A stretch of DNA of 64,000 nt from Streptomyces sp. CB02261 (GCF_001905665.1 NZ_LIVX01000013.1:124001-188000); one strand, 5' to 3'; shown: positions 33,178-42,536, numbered from the stretch's first letter. Numbers and translations are program-made. Notes: generated by a model not told the origin, from the letters alone.

Positions 33178-33852
33178 GTGTTCGACTTTCTTGATTCCGG
33201 GCAGTACGACCTGCTCGGCGCCTTCTGGGTGACGGCGAAGCTCGCCCTCTACTCGGCGATCGGCTCGCTGATCTGGGGCACCGCCCTGGTCGCGATGCGG
33301 GTCAGCCCGGTCCCGCTGATGCGCGGATTCGGGACCGCGTACGTCAACCTCGTCCGCAACACCCCGCTGACCGTGGTCATCGTGGGCTGCTCGTTCGTCC
33401 TCAACCAGACCCTTCTCATCTCGCTGGGCGGAGAGGGCGCCGAGGAGATCGGCTTCCGGCTCGCGGTACTCGGACTCATCGCCTACACCGGCACCTTCGT
33501 CTGCGAGGCGCTGCGCTCCGGCATCAACACCGTCCCGCCGGGCCAGGCCGAGGCCGCCCGCGCGCTGGGCCTCAGCTTCACGCAGGTCCTCACCCTGGTG
33601 GTGCTCCCGCAGGCCTTCCGCACGGTGGTCACCCCGCTCGCCAACGTCCTGATCGCCCTCACCAAGAACACCACCGTGGCGGCCGCCATCAGCGCCGCCG
33701 AGGCGGCGTTCCTGATGAAGGAGATGATCGAGAACGAGGCCGACGCCCTCTTCGTGGTCTTCGGCATCTTCGCGTTCGGCTTCATGGTCCTCACCCTCCC
33801 CACCGGCCTCATCCTGGGCTGGGCGGCCAAGCGTCTGGCGGTGAAGCGATGA
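33178..33852 (+). CDS. gluC: glutamate ABC transporter permease GluC
   Basis: 224-residue integral membrane permease of the His/Glu/Gln/Arg family. Several hydrophobic helices and the EAA loop EAARALGLSFTQVLTLVVLPQA are visible. GTG at 33178 (VFDFLDSGQYDLL) is chosen because upstream sequence is Pro/His-rich and non-coding in character; GGGGAGAG precedes it. The stop overlaps the gluD start. Confidence 0.94.
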   Translation: MFDFLDSGQYDLLGAFWVTAKLALYSAIGSLIWGTALVAMRVSPVPLMRGFGTAYVNLVRNTPLTVVIVGCSFVLNQTLLISLGGEGAEEIGFRLAVLGLIAYTGTFVCEALRSGINTVPPGQAEAARALGLSFTQVLTLVVLPQAFRTVVTPLANVLIALTKNTTVAAAISAAEAAFLMKEMIENEADALFVVFGIFAFGFMVLTLPTGLILGWAAKRLAVKR

Positions 33853-34739
33853 GCTCCGTCCTGTACGACACCCCGGGTCCCCGCGCCAAGCAGCGGAACG
33901 TCCTCTACACGGTCGTCTTCCTCGCCGTCCTCGGCCTGGTGGCGTGGTGGGTCCTCTCGGCCCTGGCCGACAAGAACCAGCTGGCCGCCGACAAGTGGAC
34001 GCCGTTCGTCACCGACTCCCGGGTCTGGACGACGTACCTGCTGCCCGGTCTGACCGAGACCCTCAAGGCCGCCGCGCTCTCCATCCTGATCGCGCTGCCG
34101 CTCGGCGCCGTCCTCGGTATCGGCCGGCTCTCCGACCACCGCTGGGTGCGGGTCCCCGTCGGCGCGGTCGTGGAGTTCTTCCGCGCCATCCCGGTGCTGC
34201 TCCTGATGATGTTCGCCAGCGCCGTGTACGCGAAGTTCACCACCGTCAGCTCCGACTTCCGCCCGCTGTACGCGGTCGTCACCGGCCTGGTGCTCTACAA
34301 CGCCTCGGTCATCGCCGAGGTCGTCCGCGCCGGTGTGCTCTCGCTGCCCCGGGGCCAGGGCGACGCGGCCGAGGCCCTCGGCATGCGCAAGGGCCAGACC
34401 ATGATGTACGTCCTGCTGCCGCAGGCCGTGACCGTCATGCTCCCCGCGCTGGTCAGCCAGCTCGTCGTGATCGTCAAGGACACCGCGCTCGGCGGCGCCC
34501 TGCTCGGCTTCGGAGAACTTCTCAGCCAGAACCGGCAGATCACGGCCAACTACGGCGCCAACACGATCGCCACCTTCACGGTCATCGCGCTGATCTACAT
34601 CGTCATCAACGCCATCCTCACCAGCCTCGCCGGTCGCCTTGAGCAGCGCCTGCGGCGGGGCAAGAAGTCCCCCTCGGTGGCCATCCCGGCGCAGGCCGCA
34701 CCCACCGAAGCGGTGACGAAGGCCGTCAGCGACGTCTGA
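33849..34739 (+). CDS. gluD: glutamate ABC transporter permease GluD
   Basis: 296-residue permease partner of GluC. The ATG overlaps the gluC stop by 4 bp, so the two are translationally coupled. Helices at the N-terminus and throughout, and an EAA loop GDAAEALGMRKGQTMMYVLLPQA. A short cytosolic tail of about 40 residues follows the last helix. Last gene of gluABCD; a nested hairpin follows. Confidence 0.94.
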   Translation: MSSVLYDTPGPRAKQRNVLYTVVFLAVLGLVAWWVLSALADKNQLAADKWTPFVTDSRVWTTYLLPGLTETLKAAALSILIALPLGAVLGIGRLSDHRWVRVPVGAVVEFFRAIPVLLLMMFASAVYAKFTTVSSDFRPLYAVVTGLVLYNASVIAEVVRAGVLSLPRGQGDAAEALGMRKGQTMMYVLLPQAVTVMLPALVSQLVVIVKDTALGGALLGFGELLSQNRQITANYGANTIATFTVIALIYIVINAILTSLAGRLEQRLRRGKKSPSVAIPAQAAPTEAVTKAVSDV

Positions 34740-34764
34740 CCCCGAAGGGGTCCCTGGGACGACA

Positions 34765-34816
34765 GGGGTGGGCCGGAGCGGTACCGACTTGAGGTCGGCC
34801 GCACCGCGCCCACCCC
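34765..34816 (+). terminator. gluABCD terminator candidate
   Basis: GGGGTGGGC (34765-34773) pairs with GCCCACCCC (34808-34816), enclosing a smaller CCGAC/GTCGG stem. It begins 26 bp after the gluD stop. Confidence 0.5.
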
Positions 34817-34931
34817 GTCGCTTGACGCAAGCACCCTCAGTGGGTTGCATACGGTCTGTGATCAAGCACCGGGCTCGTGCCACACTCAGCTGTGCTGCCC
34901 TCATGACCGTCCGGCCTTCAGGAGCCGCGCC

Positions 34932-36656
34932 GTGGACCCGGTGATCATCGTGGGCGCGGGGCCGGTCGGTCTCGCGCTCTCCCTCGCGCTCGCCGCGCAG
35001 GGCGTGCCCAGCGTCGTGCTCGACGAGGGCTCCGGCAAGGAGGAGCCGCGCCCCGCCCGGAGCGTCGTCCTGCGCGCCGACATGGCCGCCATGGTCGAGC
35101 GGCTCGGCTGCACCACCCTCCGTGACGAGGGCGTCCGCTGGGTCGGCTGGCGCGGTATGCGCCGCCGCCAGCAGGTGCGCCGCCTCGAACTCGACCTGGG
35201 GCTCGGCGGTACGGAGGAGTGGTCCGAGGACCCCGCCGCCCCCTCCGCCCCGGCCGCGCCGCTGCACATCCCCCAGCACGCCCTCGCGCGCGGGCTGCGC
35301 GAGGCCATCGCCGGCCAGAAGCTCGTCCAGATCGTCACCGAGGCGCGGCTCGACACCATCGAGCAGGACCGCGACGGGGTCGTCGCCCACACCCGGGGGC
35401 CGGAGGGCACCTGGTGGCGCGGCAGCCATCTCGTCGGCTGCGACGGCGCCCGCTCGACCGTACGCAAGCTCCTCGGCATCCGCTTCCCCGGCCGTACGGC
35501 GGTGGAACGGCACGCCGTCGCGGCCCTGCGCACCGAACTTCCCTGGCCGGGCGAGGCCCTGCTGCACCGTCAGCCTCCGTGGCGGGGCGCCGCCGACGAG
35601 ATCACCGCCCGCCCGCTGCCCGACGGGGTGTGGCGGATCGACTGGCTGCTGCCGCCCCGGGGCGACCTGGTCACCCCGGACGCGCTGATCGCCCGCATCC
35701 GCGAGACCCTGGCCGGCTGGTGCGACGGGGTGACGCCCCCGTACGAACTCATCGACACCGGCGTCTACACCCTGCACCACCGGCTCGCCCGTCGCTGGCG
35801 GGTCGACCGGGTCCTCCTCGCCGGGGACGCGGCCCATCTGCTCGGCGCGGTCGGCACCCAAGGCCTCGACGAGGGGCTCAGGGACGTGGACAACCTGGCC
35901 TGGAAGCTCGCCCTCACCTGGCACCACGGCGCTCCCGAGCGGCTGCTCGACAGCTACCAGAGCGAACGGCGCGCCGCCGTCGCCCACCGCCTGCGCGCGG
36001 CGGACCAGTCGCTGCCCGTCCTGCGCGGTGGCGGCGGGCTTCGGACGTACCTTCCCGGCGCGGCGCGCGGTCACGACGCCCTGCTGACGGACGGCCACGT
36101 GGGGCGCGGCCCGCTCGGCGCGCCCCCCGCCTATCCGCACTCCCCCCTCGCGGCTCCCCACGCCGAGGGCGGAACCCCCGTGGGCACCCCGGTGGGCGCC
36201 CCGGTCGAGGACGTCCGCGTGACCGCCCCGGACGGCACGACCGTACGGCTCAGGGACCGGCTCGGTCAGGGCCGTCTCCTGGTGCTCCTGGTCGCACCCG
36301 GCACCGGTGTCTGGGACCGGCGCCACTGGCAGGGCGCGGGGATGATGCCCCGGCTCGACGAGGCGGTCCGCGCCCTCCCGGCGAAGGCGGAGATCCTGGT
36401 GACCGAGGCGTACCCGGGCGCTCCGGCGCACGCCGTCCTGCTGGTACGGCCCGACGGGCATCTCGTCGCCTCGTTCTCCGGGGTCCGCCCCGAGGAGCTG
36501 TACGCGGCGGCGGACGCGGCCCGCGGAGGCACGGCGACGGACGGGACGACCGCCGAGGCGGGCGAGACACCGGAGGACGGTTCGCGCGGCGGAGCGGAGG
36601 CGGAGGTACCCGCACCGGCGTCCCCGAAGCGCGACCGCACGGCGGACATCCATTGA
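34932..36656 (+). CDS. FAD-dependent aromatic-type monooxygenase (PheA/TfdB-like)
   Basis: 574-residue group A flavoprotein monooxygenase. N-terminal FAD fold VIIVGAGPVGLALSLALAA, the DG motif LVGCDGARSTVRKLLG at about 168-183, and the GD motif LLAGDAAHLLGAVGTQGLDEG followed by DVDNLAWKLAL. A C-terminal thioredoxin-like extension (LRDRLGQGRLLVLLVAPGTG) as in phenol and PgaE-type hydroxylases is present, with about 50 low-complexity residues at the end. GTG at 34932 just before the FAD motif is the likely start. Substrate is unknown. Confidence 0.88.
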   Translation: MDPVIIVGAGPVGLALSLALAAQGVPSVVLDEGSGKEEPRPARSVVLRADMAAMVERLGCTTLRDEGVRWVGWRGMRRRQQVRRLELDLGLGGTEEWSEDPAAPSAPAAPLHIPQHALARGLREAIAGQKLVQIVTEARLDTIEQDRDGVVAHTRGPEGTWWRGSHLVGCDGARSTVRKLLGIRFPGRTAVERHAVAALRTELPWPGEALLHRQPPWRGAADEITARPLPDGVWRIDWLLPPRGDLVTPDALIARIRETLAGWCDGVTPPYELIDTGVYTLHHRLARRWRVDRVLLAGDAAHLLGAVGTQGLDEGLRDVDNLAWKLALTWHHGAPERLLDSYQSERRAAVAHRLRAADQSLPVLRGGGGLRTYLPGAARGHDALLTDGHVGRGPLGAPPAYPHSPLAAPHAEGGTPVGTPVGAPVEDVRVTAPDGTTVRLRDRLGQGRLLVLLVAPGTGVWDRRHWQGAGMMPRLDEAVRALPAKAEILVTEAYPGAPAHAVLLVRPDGHLVASFSGVRPEELYAAADAARGGTATDGTTAEAGETPEDGSRGGAEAEVPAPASPKRDRTADIH

Positions 36657-36681
36657 TTCCCGGCGTCGCGCGTGGTGTACT
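36653..36681 (+). promoter_or_regulatory. promoter for leaderless cysteine-operon transcript
   Basis: TTGATT (36653-36658), a 17-bp spacer and TGTACT (36676-36681) make a good sigma-HrdB-type promoter. The predicted transcription start, 7-8 nt on, coincides with the GTG of the leader ORF at 36689. The -35 element overlaps the stop of the monooxygenase gene. Confidence 0.6.
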
Positions 36682-36688
36682 CCGGAGC

Positions 36689-36775
36689 GTGACCGACACC
36701 GATGTGCGCCTGTGGCGGAGGGTCCATATGGACCTCGTCCGCTACGCGGGCTGCGTGTGTCGCCCGTCCCGCTGA
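36689..36775 (+). CDS. putative Cys-codon leader peptide of the cysteine dioxygenase operon
   Basis: 28-residue ORF from GTG 36689 ending RYAGCVCRPSR, with cysteine codons TGC and TGT two codons apart near the end. It lies directly ahead of the cysteine dioxygenase and rhodanese genes. Short Cys-containing leader peptides before sulfur genes are known in Streptomyces, and Cys-rich leaderless ORFs act as cysteine-responsive attenuators in mycobacteria. A promoter placing the transcript 5' end at this GTG supports leaderless translation. Internal starts at 36704 (GTG) and 36728 (ATG) would give shorter forms keeping the Cys codons. Confidence 0.62.
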   Translation: MTDTDVRLWRRVHMDLVRYAGCVCRPSR

Positions 36776-36802
36776 TCTCGCCCCTTCCCCGCGCGCGCCC
36801 GC

Positions 36803-36897
36803 CGGACGTCCGTGTACGCACGTCCGCGTCGATGTACGACCGCAGCTGCGACCGTGCACCTCCGTCGGACCTCGTACACGTCCGTATGCGGTGTACG
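36803..36897 (+). promoter_or_regulatory. possible attenuator region between leader ORF and cysteine dioxygenase gene
   Basis: The 174-bp gap contains a 7-bp stem CGGACGT/ACGTCCG (36803-36826) and another, CGTACAC/GTGTACG (36873-36897). Several overlapping GTAC-rich segments could pair in alternative ways. This fits a leader-controlled switch but no folding was computed. Confidence 0.35.
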
Positions 36898-36949
36898 TGT
36901 ACGTCCGTGTGCCGTCGCGCGCTCTTCGCGAACCTCAGGACGGTCACCC

Positions 36950-37534
36950 GTGGCTCCACACACCCCCGCGCTCCCGCCCACGCCTCCCTCTCTCCTCACC
37001 CCGTCAGCGGCGGCGGCTCCGGCTCCCACCGCTCCCTCCCAGGCCCCGACGGCGGCCGAACTGCTCGCCTTCGTCCGGCGCACGGCGGCGGACCCGGAAC
37101 TGGTCGCCTCGCTGCCGCTCGACCCCGAGGGCCGCACCTGGGTGCGGCTCGAAGGCCCCGGCGGCAGCGAGGCCTGGCTCATCGGCTGGCCGCCCGGCAC
37201 CGGTACGGGCTGGCACGACCACGCCGAGTCCCTGGGCGCCTTCGCCACCGCGCGCGGCACGCTGACCGAGCACTCGCTCGCGGTCCGGCTCCCGTCGAGC
37301 GGCTGGAAGACCCTGGAACTGGCCGACGGGCTCGACCGCTCCCGCAGCCTCGGGCCCGGAGCGGACCGCGCCTTCGGCACCCACCATGTGCACGAGGTGC
37401 TCAACGAGTCCCCGGACACCCACGCGGTGTCCGTGCACGCCTACTATCCGCCGCTCCCGCTGATCCGGCGGTTCAGCCGGACGGGCGCGGTGCTCCGTCT
37501 CGAGCAGGTCGAGCGTCCGGAGGACTGGCAGTGA
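36950..37534 (+). CDS. cysteine dioxygenase (type I, cupin)
   Basis: Oxidises cysteine to cysteine sulfinate with O2. The 194-residue product has about 35 disordered Pro/Ala-rich residues, then a cupin with the iron-binding H89 and H91 (GWHDHAESLGAF) and a third His in THHVHEVLN (H145-H148). GTG at 36950 is chosen because AGGACGG lies upstream and the frame before it overlaps the probable attenuator. It overlaps the rhodanese gene by 4 bp, so cysteine catabolism is coupled to a sulfur-transfer enzyme. Confidence 0.9.
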   Translation: MAPHTPALPPTPPSLLTPSAAAAPAPTAPSQAPTAAELLAFVRRTAADPELVASLPLDPEGRTWVRLEGPGGSEAWLIGWPPGTGTGWHDHAESLGAFATARGTLTEHSLAVRLPSSGWKTLELADGLDRSRSLGPGADRAFGTHHVHEVLNESPDTHAVSVHAYYPPLPLIRRFSRTGAVLRLEQVERPEDWQ

Positions 37535-37947
37535 GCGACGAACGCGTCGGCATCGACGAGCTGTTGGAGCGGGTCAGGTCGGGCCTCGACCGGATCGGCC
37601 CCCGGGCCGCCCACGAGGCGCACGAGGCGGGTGAGGCGCTTCTGGTGGACACCCGGTACGCGGCCCTGCGTGAACGGGACGGGCTGATCCCGGGCGCGCT
37701 GGTGGTGGAGCGCAACGAGCTGGAATGGCGACTCGACCCCCAGGGCAGCCACCGGGCGCCGGAGGCGGTGAGCCACGATCTGCGGGTGGTGGTCCTGTGC
37801 AACGAGGGCTACGCCTCCTCCCTCGCGGCCGAGTCGCTGCGGCGGCTCGGCCTCCACCGGGCGACCGACCTGATCGGCGGCTTCCAGGCGTGGAAGGCCG
37901 AGGGCCTCCCGGTGCTTCCCCCGACGACCCCGACGACGGGCGACTGA
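37531..37947 (+). CDS. rhodanese-like sulfurtransferase
   Basis: 138-residue single-domain rhodanese. Conserved ALLVDTRYAA near residues 34-43, then the active-site loop VVLCNEGYASSLAA with the catalytic Cys. The C-terminal helix LIGGFQAWKAEGLPV is typical. Its GTG overlaps the cysteine dioxygenase stop (GTGA), so the two are co-translated. Likely handles sulfane sulfur produced during cysteine breakdown (inference). Confidence 0.92.
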   Translation: MSDERVGIDELLERVRSGLDRIGPRAAHEAHEAGEALLVDTRYAALRERDGLIPGALVVERNELEWRLDPQGSHRAPEAVSHDLRVVVLCNEGYASSLAAESLRRLGLHRATDLIGGFQAWKAEGLPVLPPTTPTTGD

Positions 37948-38296
37948 GGCACGGCAGCGGCGCGGTCCGGCCTGCCGGACGGGACGGCACCACGCGGCAC
38001 GGCACGGCACGGCGCCAGATGCCGCGGACCGACGCGTACGGCACGGCACGGACCGGCAGCGGACGCCGCTGTCCGGCACGGGACGCCGCGAATCGGCACG
38101 GGACGCCGAGGACCGACGCGGACCGCACGGCGCGGTCCGGCACCGGATGTTACGGACCGGAGAGGGCACCGACCGGTACCGGACGTCGCGGGCCGGAGCC
38201 CCGGCACCCGCGGGAGGTCGTCGAGGACCTGGGGTACGCGCGGGCGCGCGGACCGGCGCGGGTGACGCATCCTTCTGGCCCTCCCCCCCGAGGGGG
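37948..38296. other. repeat-rich intergenic region between convergent operons
   Basis: This 349-bp region has no supportable gene. It is full of short CGGCACGG-type repeats, with three near-copies of CGGCACGGGACGCCG at 38054-38068, 38074-38088 and 38094-38108 (period 20). A hairpin at 38271-38304 ends the recA-recX transcript. Confidence 0.7.
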
Positions 38297-38304
38297 TCAG
38301 AAGG
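38271..38304 (-). terminator. recA-recX terminator hairpin
   Basis: CCTTCTG (38271-38277) pairs with CAGAAGG (38298-38304), and CCCCC with GGGGG inside, with a small internal mismatch. It overlaps the recX stop codon at 38297-38299. Confidence 0.6.
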
Positions 38305-38863
38305 ACTCGTCCAGCCCGTCCGTGTCCTCGCCCTCCGCCTCCAGCGCCTGGCGGACGACGCGGAGGGCCATGCCCTCGGGATACCCCTTCCGCGCGAGCA
38401 TCCCGGCGAGCCGGCGCAGCCGCCGGTCGCGGTCGAGACCGCGGGTGGCGCGCAGCTTGCGGGCGACGAGCTCGCGCGCCGTGGTCTCCTCCTGCTCGGA
38501 GTCGAGCTGCTCCACCGCCTCCTGGATGAGGGTCGGCTCCACACCCTTGGTCCGCAGCTCGCGGGCGAGAGCCCGGCGGGCGAGGCCCCGGCCGTGGTGG
38601 CGGGACTCCACCCAGGCCCCGGCGAAGGCGGCGTCGTCGATGAGCCCGACGTCCTCGAAGCGGGAGAGGACCTCCTCCGCCACCTCGTCGGGGATCTCCC
38701 GCTTGCGCAGCGCGTCCGCGAGCTGCTTGCGCGTGCGGGGGGTCCCGGTGAGCAGGCGCAGACAGATCGCCCGCGCCCGCTCAGCCGGATCCTGGGGTGA
38801 CAGCTCCTTCTCGGCCCTCGACGAGTCGGGGCTGTCACCCGGCCATTCGGTGCGACCGGTCAC
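38297..38863 (-). CDS. recX: RecA regulator RecX
   Basis: RecX modulates RecA filaments. The 188-residue product has a variable charged N-terminus and the three-helix repeats of the family (ARAICLRLLTGTPRTRKQLA, GLIDDAAFAGAWVESRHHGRG, RRLRRLAGMLARKGYP). It starts 4 bp after the recA stop, the usual co-transcribed arrangement in Streptomyces. Confidence 0.96.
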   Translation of the reverse strand: MTGRTEWPGDSPDSSRAEKELSPQDPAERARAICLRLLTGTPRTRKQLADALRKREIPDEVAEEVLSRFEDVGLIDDAAFAGAWVESRHHGRGLARRALARELRTKGVEPTLIQEAVEQLDSEQEETTARELVARKLRATRGLDRDRRLRRLAGMLARKGYPEGMALRVVRQALEAEGEDTDGLDESF

Positions 38864-38867
38864 CGGT

Positions 38868-40004
<1,137 letters not shown>

Positions 40005-40155
40005 GGGTTCCACCCGGTTTGCTTGAGTCGATCGCTTCATGTGAAAGACGCTAACCCCTGCCACTGACAATGGGCCCCGACGTCCCTTCCGACCTGTGGA
40101 CAACTCACCGGCGAACCCGCGACGAGCCCGCGATTCCAAGGGCCGGGCTTCCATC

Positions 40156-40169
40156 AGAATGGATGTTCG
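40156..40169 (-). promoter_or_regulatory. LexA box of recA
   Basis: On the minus strand this reads CGAACATCCATTCT, matching CGAAC-N4-GTTCG in the left half and partially in the right. It lies 152 bp upstream of the recA start codon, so the recA leader is fairly long. Confidence 0.7.
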
Positions 40170-40290
40170 ATTTCAGTGTCAAGCGCGCCACGCCCGGAGG
40201 GAGCCGACCCCGGCCGCGACCGCCAGGCCCCGTCACCCCTGCCCTGCTAGCCTGCCGGAGGCCGTGCGAGAGAACGAGGAGGTGGTACCC

Positions 40291-40341
40291 GTGAACGTAT
40301 CGACGTGGGTGCTCTCCTCCGGGGTCACGGTCGGGCGATAG
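40291..40341 (+). CDS. possible short ORF, 16 residues
   Basis: GTG at 40291 encodes MNVSTWVLSSGVTVGR and is preceded by an excellent ribosome site (GAGGAGG) at about 8 nt. It ends 46 bp before the hydrolase start. It could be a leader peptide or a translated small protein; nothing identifies a function. Confidence 0.35.
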   Translation: MNVSTWVLSSGVTVGR

Positions 40342-40387
40342 GTCGTCGTCCGGGAGCGCCGTTCTGCGCACTCCGAAAGGCACGACC

Positions 40388-41128
40388 ATGCATGTCACTT
40401 CTGAGCAGCGCCTCGACGACGGTGTCCTCGAGCGCGGATTCACCCTCGGCGAGATCCCCGGCATCCTGTGGACACCCGCATCCGCGTCCGGGTCCGCACC
40501 GGTGCCGCTGATCCTGCTCGGCCACCCGCCGCTGGGGCTGCGCGCGATGTACCCGCGACTGGCGGCACGGGCCCGGCAGGCCGCGGCGGACGGTTTCGCC
40601 GCCGCCACCATCGAGCTCCCGGGAAGCGGCGACCGGCCCCGTCAGGCCGCCGCCGACCAGGCTCGCGCCGACCTGCGCCGGGCCATGGAGGCCGGCGAGC
40701 CGGTCGGGGACGAGATCATCGACGCCCTCGTCCTGCCGCTCGTCGACCAGGCGGTCCCCGAATGGCAGGCCGCCCTGGACGCCCTCCTGTCGCTGCCCGA
40801 GATCGGCGGCCCGGTCGGATACTCGGGGGGCGTGATCTCCATCGGCGTCCGCCTCGCGGTGGTCGAGCCGCGGATCGAGGCCGCCTGCCTCTTCGCCGGG
40901 AGCTTCGTGCCCCGCGTCATGTTCGAGGAGGCGCGTCGGGTCACCATCCCGCTGCACGTCCTGCTGCAGTGGGACGACGAGGGGAACGACCGGCAGGCGG
41001 CCCTGGACCTGTTCGACGCCTTCGGCTCCGAGGAGAAGTCCCTGCACGCCCACATGGGCGGGCACACCGGCGTCCCGCAGTCCGCGGGGGACGCCGCGGC
41101 CCGGTTCTTCACCCGGCATCTGGGCTGA
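40388..41128 (+). CDS. alpha/beta hydrolase (dienelactone-hydrolase-like)
   Basis: 246-residue alpha/beta hydrolase. The first strands (PVPLILLGHPPLG), the nucleophile elbow GYSGGVISIG with Ser at about residue 142, a likely Asp in LLQWDDEGNDR, and a His in GGHTGVPQ make a complete triad. Closest in style to proteins annotated as dienelactone hydrolase-related. ATG at 40388 follows GAAAGG. Substrate unknown. It precedes the oxidoreductase/ECF41 pair on the same strand but is separated by a promoter. Confidence 0.82.
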   Translation: MHVTSEQRLDDGVLERGFTLGEIPGILWTPASASGSAPVPLILLGHPPLGLRAMYPRLAARARQAAADGFAAATIELPGSGDRPRQAAADQARADLRRAMEAGEPVGDEIIDALVLPLVDQAVPEWQAALDALLSLPEIGGPVGYSGGVISIGVRLAVVEPRIEAACLFAGSFVPRVMFEEARRVTIPLHVLLQWDDEGNDRQAALDLFDAFGSEEKSLHAHMGGHTGVPQSAGDAAARFFTRHLG

Positions 41129-41188
41129 CAACCGGTCGCCCCCGCCGCCCGACCGGCGACGGGGGTGACCCACGTCACACCCCTCTCC

Positions 41189-41215
41189 TGTCAGCAAGGG
41201 AGGCGCCATCCCGTC
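41189..41215 (+). promoter_or_regulatory. candidate ECF41-type promoter
   Basis: TGTCAGC (41189-41195), a 16-nt spacer and CGTC (41212-41215) resemble the known ECF41 consensus TGTCACA-N15/17-CGTC. It lies 33 bp before the oxidoreductase gene, which is directly followed by an ECF41-like sigma gene, so autoregulated expression is likely. Confidence 0.6.
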
Positions 41216-41248
41216 AAAGGGGCACGCGAACGAGACAGGAGCCCTGCC

Positions 41249-42526
41249 ATGAAGCACCGCATCGTCGTCCTCGGCGCCGGATACGCCGGGGCCTTCGCCG
41301 CCGGAACCCTGGCCCGTCGGCTCTCCCCCGCCGACACCGAGATCACCGTCGTCAACGCCGCGCCCGACTTCGTCGAACGGATGCGGCTCCACCAGCTCGC
41401 GAGCGGCCAGGACCTCCCGGTCCGCAAGCTCGCCGACGTGTTCGCGGGCACCGGGGTACGGCTGCGCCTGGCGCGCGTCACCGGCATCGACCCCGAGCGC
41501 AGGACCGTCACCCTGACCGGCGTCGACCCCGAGCGTAGGACCCTCCCCCCGACCGGCGAGGACGGCGACCGGTTGGACGGCGTGGGCGACGGCGGCAGCC
41601 ACGGCCACGCGCGCGCGTACGACACGCTCCCGTACGACACGCTGCTCTACACGCTCGGCAGCTCCGTCGCCCACCACGGCGTCCCCGGCGCGGCCGAGTA
41701 CGCCTTCGACGTCACCGGCCGGCCCTCCGCGCTGCGTCTTCGCGAGCGTCTGGCCGGCCTGGGCGAGGGCGGCACCGTACTGGTCGTCGGTGAAGGACTG
41801 ACCGGCATCGAGACCGCCACCGAGTTGGCCGAGTCCCGGCCCGATCTCTCGGTCGCGCTCGCCGCGCGCGGGGAACTGGGCGCCTGGCTCTCCCCGAGGG
41901 CCCGCCGTCACCTGCGCCTGGCCTTCGACCGGCTCGGCATCACCGCCCACGAGCACACCCGCATCGAGACCGTCGAGCCGACACGGGCGGTCGCCGCCGA
42001 CGGCACGTACCTCCCGGCCGACGTGACCGTCTGGTCGGCCGGCTTCGCCGTGGCCCCCCTCGCGGCCGCCGGCGGCCTGGAGGTCGCCGGGAGCGGCCGG
42101 ATCGTCGTCGACCGCACCATGCGCTCGGTCTCGCACCCCGACGTCTACGCCGCCGGTGACTGCGCCTACGCGATCGGCGACAACGGCAGGCCGCTGCCGA
42201 TGTCCTGCGCATCGGCCGGCTTCACCAACATGCAGGCCACCGCCGCGATCATCGCGCGCCTCACGGGCGGCGAGGTCCCGACCTCCGGCCTGAAGTACTT
42301 CGGAAACCACATCAGCCTCGGGCGGCGGGACGCGATCTTCCAGATGGTGGACGCGGAGGCCCGGTCGAAGCCCTGGTACCTGGGCGGCCGGACCGCCGCA
42401 CGGCTCAAGTCGGGAGTGCTCGACGCGGCCGGGTGGGGCATCGCCCATCCGACCTTCGGCCTGCCGAAGCGCAGGCGCGGCCTGGCCGCCGCGCCCGGCC
42501 CGGCCGGTGTACGGGTCGCCGCCTAG
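41249..42526 (+). CDS. FAD/NAD(P)-dependent oxidoreductase (type II NADH dehydrogenase-like)
   Basis: 425-residue pyridine nucleotide-disulfide family oxidoreductase. FAD fold VVLGAGYAGAFAAGTLA, NAD fold VVGEGLTGIETATELAE, and the C-terminal FAD motif HPDVYAAGDCAYA. It resembles Ndh-like enzymes without the membrane helix tail. There is a tandem GIDPERRTVTLTGVDPERRTL duplication at about residues 80-100. ATG at 41249 follows GACAGGAGC. The sigma-factor gene begins 10 bp after its stop, and this pairing is typical of ECF41 loci. Confidence 0.9.
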   Translation: MKHRIVVLGAGYAGAFAAGTLARRLSPADTEITVVNAAPDFVERMRLHQLASGQDLPVRKLADVFAGTGVRLRLARVTGIDPERRTVTLTGVDPERRTLPPTGEDGDRLDGVGDGGSHGHARAYDTLPYDTLLYTLGSSVAHHGVPGAAEYAFDVTGRPSALRLRERLAGLGEGGTVLVVGEGLTGIETATELAESRPDLSVALAARGELGAWLSPRARRHLRLAFDRLGITAHEHTRIETVEPTRAVAADGTYLPADVTVWSAGFAVAPLAAAGGLEVAGSGRIVVDRTMRSVSHPDVYAAGDCAYAIGDNGRPLPMSCASAGFTNMQATAAIIARLTGGEVPTSGLKYFGNHISLGRRDAIFQMVDAEARSKPWYLGGRTAARLKSGVLDAAGWGIAHPTFGLPKRRRGLAAAPGPAGVRVAA

Positions 42527-42536
42527 GCTGCTCCGC

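Larger units (their letters stand above)
40005..40387. other. recA upstream region
   Basis: This 383-bp gap holds the recA promoter with the LexA box (40156-40169) and a short plus-strand ORF (40291-40341) before the hydrolase gene. I see no other feature. Confidence 0.6.
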
